Below are positions 8,157-16,587 of a DNA stretch of 64,000 nucleotides, in pieces. Source of the DNA: Bacillota bacterium (GTDB taxonomy: Bacteria > Bacillota > Clostridia > Lachnospirales > Lachnospiraceae); the NCBI GenBank assembly GCA_023436225.1, contig JAEZKA010000063.1:9821-73820 (forward strand). Direction: 5' to 3'. Within the stretch, counting starts at the first letter, position 1, and every line of letters starts with the position of its first letter. The position numbers and the translations under genes were made by a program. The notes below the pieces were generated by a model, which searched no databases, had not been told where the DNA came from, and saw only the letters and a list, made by a program, of their open reading frames with translations.

Positions 8157-8360
8157 ATGAATAAAGGTACAGTTAAATGGTTTAACGCACAAAAGGGATT
8201 TGGATTTATTACTAACAGCGAGACTGGTGAAGATGTATTCGTACATTTCTCAGGAATTGCTGCTGAAGGCTTTAAGTCTTTAGAAGAAAATCAGAATGTT
8301 ATGTTTGACATTACTAACGGCGCTCGTGGCTTACAGGCTGTTAATGTTGTATTAGCATAA
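8157..8360 (+). CDS. cspA: cold-shock protein (CSD fold)
   Basis: A 67-residue single-domain cold-shock protein. It carries both nucleic-acid-binding motifs, RNP1 KGFGFI and RNP2 VFVHF, in the usual order, and the typical start GTVKWFNAQKGFGFI. Family members bind single-stranded RNA and DNA, melt mRNA structure and help translation in the cold. AGGAGG lies about 8 bases before the ATG. The gene is monocistronic, with its own promoter at 7996, a structured leader and a strong terminator at 8381. The name is used in the broad sense; the cspA/B/C subtype cannot be told from sequence. Confidence 0.95.
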   Translation: MNKGTVKWFNAQKGFGFITNSETGEDVFVHFSGIAAEGFKSLEENQNVMFDITNGARGLQAVNVVLA

Positions 8361-8380
8361 TTAATAATCGCTTAGAATCA

Positions 8381-8412
8381 GACACGGATAAGAATTTATC
8401 CGTGTCTTTTTT
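8381..8412 (+). terminator. intrinsic terminator of the cold-shock gene
   Basis: GACACGGATAA and TTATCCGTGTC form a perfect 11-bp stem with a 4-base loop, followed by TTTTTT. Confidence 0.93.
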
Positions 8413-8426
8413 GTTGTCCAAAACAA

Positions 8427-9659
8427 TTATTTAAACTGTTTGATTTCATTATTTTCACCGTAAATATAAAATCCATAGTAGCCGTTTAGAATAAGCTTAT
8501 CTATGAATTTTCCTAATTTTTTAGGCATTTCATAAAGAACAACATCAAATCGATCACGATACTCTTCTGCTTGGGTATAAGCTTGTAAGAAATCTATGCT
8601 CTTATAAATCACTGCTATTTTATTCTTCGAATCGGGTATTTCGAAACCATCTTCCATAAGTAATGTAAAGATTCTTTCAAAACCAATGGAAAAACCAACC
8701 GCAGGAACCTTTTCCCCAGTAAACTTACCGATCAGATTATCATATCTACCGCCACCACCAATAGAGCTTTTGAATTTATTGCTTTCTATCTCAAATATCG
8801 TACCCGTATAATATCCTTGCCCACGAACAAGAGTTAAATCAAATTGTATATCGTAGCTCCCCTTTGAAATTTCATTAATAGAATAAATAATTTTCTTCAG
8901 ATCCACTACTATATTCTTCTCTTCTGTTATAATATCCACTTCATCCAGACCAACTTTATTACCTATCAGGCTCATGATTTTATCAATAACAGGTTCCTCA
9001 ACCTTCTTTTCCTCGAGTTCGGTTCTCAATCCGGTAACACCGATCTTATTCAGCTTATCGATTGAAATACACACACCGTCAACTAGGTTTTCTTCTAGTC
9101 CTAAGGATAATAATAAAGATTTTATTAAGCGTCTATCATTCAGCTTTATGGTAAAATCATTAATCCCGACTGATATCAATGCTTTTGCTGTAATATCAAT
9201 CAGTTCGATTTCAGAATTGATTGAATCCGAACCAATTATATCAATATCACATTGGATGAATTCTCGGTCCCTGCCCCGTTGTGGACGCTCTGCACGGTAG
9301 ACCTTATCAATCTGAATGCATTTAAACGGTAACATTAATTTCTCTTTGTTCTTGGCATAATAGCGGCTTAAGGGTAATGTCAGATCATATCGTAAACCCA
9401 TATCACAAAGCTCAGTGACCCGTCCCTTATCAAATGCCTCCTTCAGTTTATCTCCTCTCTTAAGCACCTTAAAAATCAGGTTCAGATTGTCTCCGCCTTC
9501 ACTTTTATCAAGGTTTTCGATATCCTCCAGGATTGGGGTTGATATACGGTTAAAGCCATTATTCTGATATACCTCCAGAATTCTATTCTGCATATAATCT
9601 CTTAGTACCATTTCCTTTGGCATAAAATCTTTTGTTCCTTTTACTGCTGCTGTTTTCAT
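8427..9659 (-). CDS. hisS: histidyl-tRNA synthetase (HisS-like; HisZ is the alternative)
   Basis: A 410-residue class II HisRS-fold protein. The start VKGTKDFMPKEM is typical. LRYDLTLPLSRYYA replaces the usual bacterial LRPEGT and resembles the archaeal/eukaryotic-type sequence. Motif 2 is VYRAERPQRGRDREFIQCDIDIIG, the histidine loop is RGQGYYTGTIFE, GGGGRYDNL follows, and motif 3 is GFSIGFERIF. The C-terminal anticodon-domain part is short (about 65 residues). The loop reads RGQGYYTG where RGLDYYTG is common. With the catalytic motifs present I favour a true synthetase over the regulatory subunit HisZ. The leader contains a His-codon attenuator, which suits either role. It is transcribed alone, convergent with the cold-shock gene. 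Confidence 0.8.
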   Translation of the reverse strand: MKTAAVKGTKDFMPKEMVLRDYMQNRILEVYQNNGFNRISTPILEDIENLDKSEGGDNLNLIFKVLKRGDKLKEAFDKGRVTELCDMGLRYDLTLPLSRYYAKNKEKLMLPFKCIQIDKVYRAERPQRGRDREFIQCDIDIIGSDSINSEIELIDITAKALISVGINDFTIKLNDRRLIKSLLLSLGLEENLVDGVCISIDKLNKIGVTGLRTELEEKKVEEPVIDKIMSLIGNKVGLDEVDIITEEKNIVVDLKKIIYSINEISKGSYDIQFDLTLVRGQGYYTGTIFEIESNKFKSSIGGGGRYDNLIGKFTGEKVPAVGFSIGFERIFTLLMEDGFEIPDSKNKIAVIYKSIDFLQAYTQAEEYRDRFDVVLYEMPKKLGKFIDKLILNGYYGFYIYGENNEIKQFK

Positions 9660-9675
9660 ATTGCTCCTTTCTGAA

Positions 9676-9769
9676 CAAAAATAGCCGCCCGAGTTGATAC
9701 TCGGACGGCATTAATTGTAATTCCACAATTATCAATCATCTCGAGTACACCAAAATGCGACTGTACTCG
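9676..9769 (-). promoter_or_regulatory. histidine attenuator structures (pairing hairpin and terminator)
   Basis: On the minus strand a first hairpin pairs CGAGTACA with TGTACTCG (plus positions 9742-9769). The terminator pairs GCCGTCCGAGT with ACTCGGGCGGC, followed by TATTTTTG (plus 9676-9709), 17 bases before the hisS start. The 3' arm of the first hairpin (GTACTCG) can instead pair with CGAGTAT in the terminator's 5' arm. That gives the mutually exclusive structures expected of attenuation. Confidence 0.75.
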
Positions 9770-9793
9770 TGACGAAACACAAATACAATCGTT

Positions 9794-9829
9794 CTAAGCC
9801 GGATGATGATGGATTATTGTAAGAAACAT
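9794..9829 (-). CDS. his leader peptide (MFLTIIHHHPA)
   Basis: An 11-codon ORF on the minus strand, ATG at 9827-9829, stop TAG at 9794-9796. It encodes MFLTIIHHHPA with three consecutive CAT histidine codons. AAGAGG lies 9 bases upstream of the ATG. The ORF sits 26 to 61 bases downstream of the -10 box and upstream of an intrinsic terminator in the hisS leader. That is the layout of ribosome-mediated attenuation: scarce charged tRNA-His would stall the ribosome at the His codons and favour read-through. It is too short to be found by ordinary gene callers. Confidence 0.8.
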   Translation of the reverse strand: MFLTIIHHHPA

Positions 9830-9861
9830 GGTTTTTTACCTCTTAATTAGATTTTAGGAAA

Positions 9862-9890
9862 TATTAACACAACCGATAAAGTAATGTCAA
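9862..9890 (-). promoter_or_regulatory. promoter of the hisS leader transcript
   Basis: On the minus strand TTGACA (plus 9885-9890), 17 bases, TTAATA (plus 9862-9867). It is placed to start the leader that carries the His peptide. The rest of the 9891-10220 gap shows no gene. Confidence 0.7.
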
Positions 9891-10220
9891 GAATAAACTA
9901 TGTTCGTAGCTTAGGCCATCTAAGGAAATAATACGAATGCCTATGATACTAATACTCGTGAGTCTAATGTTTTATTATTAGCAATAAAACCATTCCGGTA
10001 AAATATGTTTACTTTTATCACCTAGTAAGTTACAATTACTTCAGATTTGTTAGTAAATAAGCTAGCCAAGTAAGAAAAGTAAAACCAAATGTCCCCTTAA
10101 TAGGTGACAAGATTATACCCCTACAGGATGAACTATAATTTAAATGTATATACATATACCTACAATAAGGAAACAATACAAATAATATTGCTGATAAATA
10201 TGAATTTAAGAGGGATAACC

Positions 10221-10730
10221 ATGACCAAAGTACCTAAGATCATAATATTAAGAGGAAATTCCGGAAGCGGTAAGACAACCATCGCTAAGGAGCTTCAAAA
10301 ACAATTTGGACACGGAACCATGCTTATTTCACAGGATGTAATAAGACGTGATGTTTTGTATGTAAGAGATGACCCACAGACTCAAGTAATTGGATTGCTG
10401 ATAGAGTTAGTCAAATACGGAAGATTGAATTGCGATATTGTGATACTGGAAGGTATCCTTTATTCTGATTGGTACCAGGAGCTATTTGAATGTGTAATAA
10501 GTGCATATGGACCCAATATATACGCTTATTATTTTGATGTACCCTTTGAAGAAACCTTACATCGTCATAAAACAAAACCGAATGCGAATGACTTTGGAGA
10601 AGCCGAGATGAGACGCTGGTGGCGAGAAAAAGATTATATAAAAAACATTCCTGAGCAATTACTAAATAAAGCTATGACAGAAAATGAAATTGTTGAAATG
10701 ATAATAAAGCAAATCAATGCTAAGAACTAA
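10221..10730 (+). CDS. P-loop kinase of the zeta-toxin/AAA_33 type
   Basis: A 169-residue P-loop NTPase. Walker A is GNSGSGKTT, close to the N-terminus (IIILRGNSGSGKTT). DVIRRDVL follows, then an acidic motif IVILEGIL, and near the C-terminus an arginine-rich lid-like segment MRRWWREKDY. This fits the AAA_33/zeta-toxin-like kinases, which phosphorylate nucleosides, antibiotics or nucleotide sugars; no partner antitoxin gene is visible. I took the ATG at 10221 because AGAGGG lies about 6 bases before it. The longer frame has an unusual tyrosine- and isoleucine-rich extension that looks non-coding. Monocistronic as far as can be seen. Confidence 0.75.
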   Translation: MTKVPKIIILRGNSGSGKTTIAKELQKQFGHGTMLISQDVIRRDVLYVRDDPQTQVIGLLIELVKYGRLNCDIVILEGILYSDWYQELFECVISAYGPNIYAYYFDVPFEETLHRHKTKPNANDFGEAEMRRWWREKDYIKNIPEQLLNKAMTENEIVEMIIKQINAKN

Positions 10731-10913
10731 TCTACTATCAATCAGCTTACATCATTTTGTAGGATAGATAATAGTCTATTCTGTATACATCAAATCAAAT
10801 TTGATTATAAAAATGTATGAGCTGTATTATTCGATTAGAAAATGCTAAAATAACGTTAAGCACTATAGCTAATCATGGAAAGTTTAGTTATATATAATGA
10901 AAGAAGGATTATG

Positions 10914-11558
10914 ATGGAAAAAATGGATTGTTTTTTTACTGCGCGTGTCGATGGATATGATGAACATATGCTCACTAATGTAATCGGCTGCAAAGAGGGT
11001 TATATTGAAATGGCAAAGTTGATTCCCCAGACCTGCCAATCTCTCCTCGACCTTGGATGCGGAACAGGCCTGGAACTTGACGAAATATTTAAAGTAATGC
11101 CAGATATCAAAGTAACTGGTATTGATTTAACGAAGGCAATGCTCGATAAATTGAGGATAAAGCATCCAAATAAATCAATACAGCTTATCTGTGGTAGCTA
11201 TTTTGATATTCCATTGGGAAATGCTACATATGATTGTGCGATATCCTTTCAAACCATGCATCATTTTTCACATGAAGCAAAAATCGCTCTTTATAAAAAA
11301 ATTAATCATGCCTTAACACTGGACGGTGTATATATCGAGTGTGATTACATGGTTGAAGGTCAGGAAGAGGAAGATTTCTATTATGCAGAAAATACCCGTA
11401 TCCGTAAGGAATTGGGTATTCCAAATAACGAGTTTTATCATTATGACACTCCATGTACTATAGTAAATCAAATCGCAATGCTACATAAGGCCGGATTTAC
11501 ACGAGTAGAAAAGGTATTCCGCGTAGAAAACACAACCATTTTAGTTGCCCATAAGTAG
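10914..11558 (+). CDS. class I SAM-dependent methyltransferase
   Basis: A 214-residue methyltransferase. Motif I is SLLDLGCGTGLELDEIF, the acidic residue after strand 2 is in VTGIDLTKAML, and YDCAISFQTMHHFSHEAK corresponds to motifs II and III. The N-terminus CFFTARVDGYDEHML is typical of a clostridial Methyltransf_25 family seen in many genomes. The start is uncertain among three closely spaced ATGs; the one at 10914 has AAGGA 5 bases upstream. The substrate is unknown. The hydrolase relic begins 41 bases downstream and may share the transcript. Confidence 0.8.
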   Translation: MEKMDCFFTARVDGYDEHMLTNVIGCKEGYIEMAKLIPQTCQSLLDLGCGTGLELDEIFKVMPDIKVTGIDLTKAMLDKLRIKHPNKSIQLICGSYFDIPLGNATYDCAISFQTMHHFSHEAKIALYKKINHALTLDGVYIECDYMVEGQEEEDFYYAENTRIRKELGIPNNEFYHYDTPCTIVNQIAMLHKAGFTRVEKVFRVENTTILVAHK

Positions 11559-11599
11559 AATAGATAAAAGTTAACAAACTCAAATGAAAGGAAAAACTT

Positions 11600-12293
11600 A
11601 TGCTACTTAAAGAAACCGGAAACCCTTCCCTCCCGACTATCCTGTTATTACATGGCGGGGGGGCTTTCTTGGTGGTCACTGGAACCTGTTATCGAGCTGC
11701 TCAGTGAGCACTATCATTTAGTTACTCCAATCATTGATGGCCACGGAGAAGATGCTTATGAGACATTTATCAGTATCGAGGACTCTGCTGAAAAACTGAT
11801 CCATTATATTGATACCCAATATAATGGAAGTATCTTTGCCATTGGAGGATTATCCATCGGTGCTCAAATTGTTACTGAGGTACTCTCCACAAGAGAAGAC
11901 ATCGCAGAATATGCGATCATTGAAAGTGCACTTGTCCATCCTATAAAAGCCACTTCATTCATGACAGTTCCGACCTATAAGCTATTTTATGGCTTGATTA
12001 AGCTGCGATGGTTCTCCAGATTACAGGCCAAGACCTTATTCGTACCGGAAAACATGTTTGAGCAATATTACAATGAGAGTATAAAAATGTCCAAGCAGTC
12101 CTTGATCAATATCACTTTAAGTAACGGCACTTACGAATTAAAACACAGTATATCTAATACCAAAGCAAAGGTTATTATCCTGGTAGGTGGTAAAGAAATC
12201 GGTATCATGAGAAAATCCGCCAAGAGGTTGAATGATGAAACATTCTCCAACTTGTCTGTATATATTTATTACTCTTTTCATATTAATAAATAA
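11600..12293 (+). pseudogene. alpha/beta hydrolase, frameshifted in a G7 run
   Basis: A good ribosome site (AAAGGA, 7 bases) precedes ATG at 11600. The protein reads MLLKETGNPSLPTILLLHGGG and then leaves frame inside seven G residues at 11657-11663. With six Gs it would continue as LSWWSLEPVIELLSEHYHLV, the expected oxyanion-loop and lid sequence of a small alpha/beta hydrolase. GGLSIGAQ is the nucleophile elbow (Gly-x-Ser-x-Gly), and IIDGHGED is conserved in this group. The C-terminus ends early: the usual segment with the catalytic histidine is missing after NLSVYIYYSF. As sequenced the gene is broken, unless the homopolymer slips or is a sequencing error. Confidence 0.75.
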
Positions 12294-12313
12294 TGACAAC
12301 CTTGGAGAACGAT

Positions 12314-12739
12314 ATGAATCCGTTCTATATCTTACTAGCTATCTTAGCAGGTATCTTCACCACGATAGAATCAAGTATCAACTCACAGCTTGGCAAATAT
12401 ATAACTCCGGGAATAGCTACCTTACATAGTCTATTGGTTGGTATGACCTTTTTTCTATTTTTGAATCTAATTAGCGGCAAATTAGTTTATTATACCAAGA
12501 TTACGACAATCAAACCCATATGGCTGATTGGTGGTTTATTTGGTGCTTCGATCATCTATTTATCATCAAGCGCCATACCACAGCTCGGCATATCGAATAC
12601 CATCATACTGGTTCTTTCCGGTCAGCTGTTGAGTGGACTAATTGTAGATGCACTCGCGAATAATGTAGAAATAAGTGTAAGGAAAGTAGCCGGTCTTATC
12701 GTATTTCTGATTGGAGCAATTATATACTTAAAAGAATGA
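12314..12739 (+). CDS. DMT-superfamily transporter, YdcZ/DUF606 type
   Basis: A 141-residue membrane protein with about five hydrophobic helices. The start FYILLAILAGIFTTIESSINSQLGK and later SNTIILVLSGQLLSGLIVD are typical of the YdcZ (DUF606) half-size DMT transporters. Many of these work as pairs, but only one copy is present here. I chose ATG at 12314 because GGAG lies 6 bases before it. An ATG at 12293 overlaps the stop of the hydrolase relic and lacks a good ribosome site. The cargo is unknown. It ends just before the convergent DUF6171 gene. Confidence 0.75.
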   Translation: MNPFYILLAILAGIFTTIESSINSQLGKYITPGIATLHSLLVGMTFFLFLNLISGKLVYYTKITTIKPIWLIGGLFGASIIYLSSSAIPQLGISNTIILVLSGQLLSGLIVDALANNVEISVRKVAGLIVFLIGAIIYLKE

Positions 12740-12773
12740 ACCTATTTATCGTTCGCATATGAGCCCAAAAATG

Positions 12774-13022
12774 CTACCACTTCTTACCTGGGCAGTAGTT
12801 CTTTGTAACTGCTGCCCGCATTTCAACAAAGCATCCGCATTTTCTGCACATACCGCTAAGCAGCATGTCGCATTCCTTACAGCGCTCCATTCTGTATTCA
12901 TATAATTCCTGTGATGCCTTAATCTCCTCCGGCAGATTACGAATGTATTCAAACATATTCTTATACTCTTCATACTCTTCCATATCACGGATTAGGCACT
13001 TCTTACATACCCTGGTTTCCAT
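12774..13022 (-). CDS. DUF6171-like small cysteine-rich protein
   Basis: An 82-residue protein with four paired cysteine motifs: CKKC near the start, CKEC, CRKCGC and a last CPG before the C-terminus. This spacing looks like a zinc-binding fold and matches the small clostridial DUF6171 family as I remember it. The start ATG overlaps the stop of the GH51 gene (TGATG), so translation is probably coupled. A longer frame begins inside the GH51 gene and is unlikely. The function is unknown; its position behind a glycosidase gene may simply reflect co-transcription. Confidence 0.65.
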   Translation of the reverse strand: METRVCKKCLIRDMEEYEEYKNMFEYIRNLPEEIKASQELYEYRMERCKECDMLLSGMCRKCGCFVEMRAAVTKNYCPGKKW

Positions 13023-14524
13023 CAGCTTATTTTGATAGTTAGCACACTGCATGCAGGAATCACAAGGGTTATTCCTTTTTCGTGTACTTTAAAATCAGTA
13101 AAGGCTTTCTCCGTAACATTTTCAGTATTATCAAAGGTATTATAATCATTCATACGACCGGATAATATACTTGCTTTTACTTCCCTTATCTCCTTCTCCG
13201 TTAACACAACTTCCACTTCTTCTGAATTACTGATGGATAAGTTATTCAATGTAATATGAATAACACCAAGATCATCCATTGAGACCGATTCATACAAGCT
13301 GGGAACCATATCCTCACCAACACCGATTACACTTGTATCAATATGACTCTCCAGCAGGTAGGCATTCTGGTGTTCCTTATACATATGGAATACATGATAG
13401 GTCGGAGTCTTCACCATCTTATCACCCTCAGTCAGAATAATAGACTGAAGCACATTAATCATTTGAGCCAGGTTAGCCATCTTCACCCTGTCACAATGCT
13501 TATTAAAGATATTCAGAGTTATGCCGGCTACTAGAGCGTCTCTCATAGTATTTTGCTGATATAAGAAGCCCGGATTCGTACCCGGCTCAACGTCATACCA
13601 ACATCCCCATTCATCTACGATCATCCCAATCTTCTTATCGGGGTCATACTGATCCATGATAGCACTATGCCCTTTAATCAGAGTCTCCATATAAAGGGCC
13701 TTCTTTAAGGTCTTATACCATACTGCCTCATCAAAATCCGTCGCACTTCCCTTGGCCTCCCAAGTACTGCCCGGAAGAACATAATAATGAAGGGACAGAC
13801 CATCCATGAACCCATGGAGGTGTTTTGGTGTATGATCATGGGTTGTCTTCAGTACACCCTCGGTCCAATGATAATCATCTACATTGGCACCGCAGCATAT
13901 CTTCGCTACCTTCGCATCATCTCTATAATTTCTGACATAGGTCTGGTATCTTCTGAATTCATTGGCATAATGCTCGGGAGTCATATTTCCACCGCAGCCC
14001 CAGTTCTCGTTGCCTACGCCAAAGTAGTCTACTCTCCAGGCCTTATCATGACCGTTCTCTTTCCGAAGATCCGCCATAGGGGATACCCCTTCGAAGGTCA
14101 TATATTCCACCCACTCCGACATCTCCTGTACGGTACCGCTGCCAAGATTACCGTTTATATAGGTCTTGCATCTCAATTGACGGCATAGCTCCATAAATTC
14201 ATGGGTTCCAAAGCTATTGTCCTCTACGACACCGCCCCAATGAGTATTGATCATTTTCTTGCGCTTCTCTTTCGGACCAACACCATCCTTCCAGTGATAT
14301 TCATCTGCAAAGCATCCACCAGGCCAACGGAGTACAGGTACTTTGATCTCTTTCAGTGCCTCAACTACATCCGTCCTCATTCCATTCAAATTCTTAATAT
14401 CAGAATTCTCTCCTACATACAACCCTTCGTAGATACATCTGCCAAGATGTTCCGTAAAATGACCATAAATCTCCTCATTAATCTTATCTTTTCTGTTGCG
14501 CTCATTGATTACTAGCTTCGCCAT
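13022..14524 (-). CDS. abfA: alpha-L-arabinofuranosidase, GH51
   Basis: A 500-residue GH51 enzyme that removes terminal arabinofuranose from arabinan and arabinoxylan oligosaccharides, acting in the cytoplasm (no signal peptide). The TIM barrel carries LRWPGGCFADEYHWKDGVGP, the acid/base glutamate in GVGNENWG and the nucleophile glutamate in IVDEWGCWYD. The C-terminal part is the usual beta-sandwich. Length is normal for the family. I took the ATG at 14522-14524, with AAAGGG about 9 bases upstream. Upstream lies the decayed remnant of a GH43 arabinanase-like gene, so an arabinan-use pair has probably lost one member. Confidence 0.95.
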   Translation of the reverse strand: MAKLVINERNRKDKINEEIYGHFTEHLGRCIYEGLYVGENSDIKNLNGMRTDVVEALKEIKVPVLRWPGGCFADEYHWKDGVGPKEKRKKMINTHWGGVVEDNSFGTHEFMELCRQLRCKTYINGNLGSGTVQEMSEWVEYMTFEGVSPMADLRKENGHDKAWRVDYFGVGNENWGCGGNMTPEHYANEFRRYQTYVRNYRDDAKVAKICCGANVDDYHWTEGVLKTTHDHTPKHLHGFMDGLSLHYYVLPGSTWEAKGSATDFDEAVWYKTLKKALYMETLIKGHSAIMDQYDPDKKIGMIVDEWGCWYDVEPGTNPGFLYQQNTMRDALVAGITLNIFNKHCDRVKMANLAQMINVLQSIILTEGDKMVKTPTYHVFHMYKEHQNAYLLESHIDTSVIGVGEDMVPSLYESVSMDDLGVIHITLNNLSISNSEEVEVVLTEKEIREVKASILSGRMNDYNTFDNTENVTEKAFTDFKVHEKGITLVIPACSVLTIKIS

Positions 14525-14529
14525 TTCTC

Positions 14530-14790
14530 TCATCCCTTTCTATTATCGAATTATTAATACCCCATTCACATAAGTACCGTTACCCTCTTTAGATCGAATT
14601 ATCTGATGTAATATCTGCCATTACTTACTAGACTACCATAAGAAACCAATAAATAATAGTAGTCACTTGTTATATCACATAATATGTAGAGTCCTTCAAT
14701 CGACATCTGAAATCCTCCGAGTAATTTATTTCCAGATCAGCAAACAGTCTCTGTCTCTTTGTTATCCTCTGTATGAATCGGATACCCCAA
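14530..14790 (-). pseudogene. relic of a GH43 arabinanase-like gene
   Basis: Reading the minus strand gives KLLGGFQMSIEGLYILCDI, then TSDYYYLLVSYGSLVSNG and RYYIR, and after a frame change RSKEGNGTYVNG. This is the active-site region of GH43 arabinan endo-1,5-arabinanases (S-I-E-G-P-Y-I, Y-Y-L-F-x-S-x-G, Y-N-I-R-x-F-R-S-K). It is interrupted by a TGA at about 14738 and by a stop and frameshift near 14600. Only about 85 codons survive, directly upstream of the intact GH51 gene. It is degraded beyond expression as an enzyme. Confidence 0.7.
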
Positions 14791-14820
14791 ACCTTCTCTC
14801 AAAAAACGCCGCATGAATTG

Positions 14821-14849
14821 TTGTTTTTTGGTAAATTATTTGTTATAAT
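14821..14849 (+). promoter_or_regulatory. promoter of the GNAT gene
   Basis: TTGTTT (14821-14826), 17 bases, TATAAT (14844-14849), about 60 bases upstream of the acetyltransferase start. Confidence 0.65.
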
Positions 14850-14909
14850 TGTTTCAATAGGTACCATGCTTATTAAATAATAATCATAGGATATGGAGTG
14901 TGAGGGTTT

Positions 14910-15380
14910 ATGGGGATAACAATAGACAAAGGGAATATAGAACATTTGAGGGATTGCGAAGAAGCACTCGTCAATTCTGAGTTAGGAAGAAGATATTTTT
15001 CTCAAGCCGGAAGTGCCAGAAGCTCCCTGGAAAAGGGATTTGAGAATGATGACATCTATGTGGCGCTAGATGATGATAGAATCTGTATAGGCTTTGTATG
15101 GGTTATAGCCAACGGGATTTTTCACTCCTTCCCTTATATCCATATTATTGCAGTTAAAAGTGAAAAGCGCGGTCAAGGCATTGGAAAAAAATTATTGAAG
15201 CATGTGGAAGATGTTTATTATAGTAATTGTTCAAAGCTATTTTTACTGGTTGCTGATTTTAATCCGGAAGCCAAACGATTATATGAAAGCATAGGATATA
15301 CCGAAATCGGAAAAATCCCTGATTTATATAGAAAAGGGATCACAGAATGTCTGATGATGAAATTGAATGAAGAACTATAA
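14910..15380 (+). CDS. GNAT-family N-acetyltransferase
   Basis: A 156-residue GCN5-related acetyltransferase. The acetyl-CoA binding loop is in IIAVKSEKRGQGIGKKLLKHV (Q/R-x-x-G-x-G/A pattern RGQGIG). Motif B is LFLLVADFNPEAKRLYESIGYTEIGK, and the C-terminus YRKGITECLMMK is typical of this group. It transfers acetyl from acetyl-CoA to an amine; the substrate could be an antibiotic, amino acid or protein and is not visible. The gene has its own promoter at 14821 and a long terminator hairpin shared with the convergent aroC gene. Confidence 0.85.
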   Translation: MGITIDKGNIEHLRDCEEALVNSELGRRYFSQAGSARSSLEKGFENDDIYVALDDDRICIGFVWVIANGIFHSFPYIHIIAVKSEKRGQGIGKKLLKHVEDVYYSNCSKLFLLVADFNPEAKRLYESIGYTEIGKIPDLYRKGITECLMMKLNEEL

Positions 15381-15390
15381 ACATAAAAAA

Positions 15391-15449
15391 GAAGTAATAT
15401 GATAAAAGGGAGTATCTAATGAATACTCTTTCCATATTACTTCATTTTT
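15391..15449. terminator. bidirectional terminator between GNAT gene and aroC
   Basis: GAAGTAATAT and ATATTACTTC form the outer stem, and AAAGGGAGTAT with ATACTCTTT an inner stem. A and T runs flank the structure on both sides. It lies between two convergent genes. Confidence 0.85.
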
Positions 15450-15483
15450 CAGTTTATTATAGTATAGATTCACGTCTTCTGTC

Positions 15484-16587
15484 TTACTGTTTATAGAATT
15501 CTTTAATCTTATCCATTCTTGAGGTCATCCCCTGAAATAGATAATCCACTAGGGTAATCGCAACCATCGCCTCCACTACAACAACTGCTCTTGGTACGAT
15601 GATTGGATCATGTCGGCCTTGAATTTCGACTTCAATATTCTCTTTGCTCTTATTCACAGTACGCTGCGATCTGGCAATTGAAGCTGTAGGCTTCACAGCA
15701 GCTCGAAGGATTATCTCCGTCCCATCACTAATTCCTCCAAGGATACCTCCGGCATGATTACTTCGTTTGCCAAGCTTTCCACTATCGTCATAGCAAAAAG
15801 AATCATTGTTCTCTGCACCTGTTCTTGTTGCCACCTCAAATCCATCACCGATCTCTACACCTTTAACCGCTCCAATAGACATAATTGCTTTAGCAAGGGT
15901 AGCATCCAGCTTATCAAAAACCGGCTGTCCAATTCCTGCAGGTACTCCTGATACGATACACTCTATTACGCCACCAACAGAATTATGATCCTCCATCTGC
16001 TCCCTGATATAGGCTTCTGCTCTCACAGACGCTTCTGGATCCGGCATATTCAAGGGGCTATCCATTCTGCATTCCTTACGACATTTTTGATAGTCAATAG
16101 TAACAGGTCCAATGGACTTAGTGTAGGCAAATACCGATATGCCTAGCTCCTTCAATATCTCAGCTGCAATTGCTCCTGCAGCCACTCTTGCTGTGGTCTC
16201 ACGCCCTGAAGAGCGACCACCGCCACGATAATCTCGAAAACCATACTTCATATCATATGTATAATCTGCATGTCCAGGTCGATAATAACCAGCAATATCC
16301 GAGTAATCATAAGAGCGATGGTTCTCATTGTAAACTACTAGAGATATCGGTGTTCCTGTCGTACGCCCCTCAAAAATACCTGAAAGAATACGCAACCGGT
16401 CATTCTCCTTCCTTGGTGTAGAATATTCAGTCTGACCGGGTTTTCTCCGATCTAAGTACGCCTGTATAACCGCTTCATTCATGGGAAGACCTGCCGGACA
16501 TCCATCCACAACGACTCCAATTCCCTCACCATGGGATTCTCCCCATGTAGATATAACAAAACTTTTTCCGTAAACTGATCCTGACAT
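15484..16587 (-). CDS. aroC: chorismate synthase
   Basis: A 367-residue chorismate synthase. It makes chorismate from 5-enolpyruvylshikimate-3-phosphate, the last shared step of aromatic amino acid synthesis, and uses reduced FMN. Signatures are WGESHGEGIGVVVDGCPAG at the N-terminus, the segment HRSYDYSDIAGYYRPGHADYT followed by DYRGGGRSSGRETTARVAAGA, and RHDPIIVPRAVVVVEAM near the C-terminus. Length is normal. AGGAGT lies 6 bases before the ATG. It stands apart from other shikimate genes here and appears monocistronic. Confidence 0.97.
   Translation of the reverse strand: MSGSVYGKSFVISTWGESHGEGIGVVVDGCPAGLPMNEAVIQAYLDRRKPGQTEYSTPRKENDRLRILSGIFEGRTTGTPISLVVYNENHRSYDYSDIAGYYRPGHADYTYDMKYGFRDYRGGGRSSGRETTARVAAGAIAAEILKELGISVFAYTKSIGPVTIDYQKCRKECRMDSPLNMPDPEASVRAEAYIREQMEDHNSVGGVIECIVSGVPAGIGQPVFDKLDATLAKAIMSIGAVKGVEIGDGFEVATRTGAENNDSFCYDDSGKLGKRSNHAGGILGGISDGTEIILRAAVKPTASIARSQRTVNKSKENIEVEIQGRHDPIIVPRAVVVVEAMVAITLVDYLFQGMTSRMDKIKEFYKQ

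Noticed and set aside
8427..9659. hisZ, the regulatory subunit of ATP phosphoribosyltransferase
   Set aside because: Motifs 2 and 3 and most of the histidine loop are kept and no hisG follows. I kept it as an alternative only.
10104..10220. N-terminal extension of the P-loop kinase
   Set aside because: It is rich in Tyr/Ile/Asn without conserved features, and AGAGGG marks the ATG at 10221.
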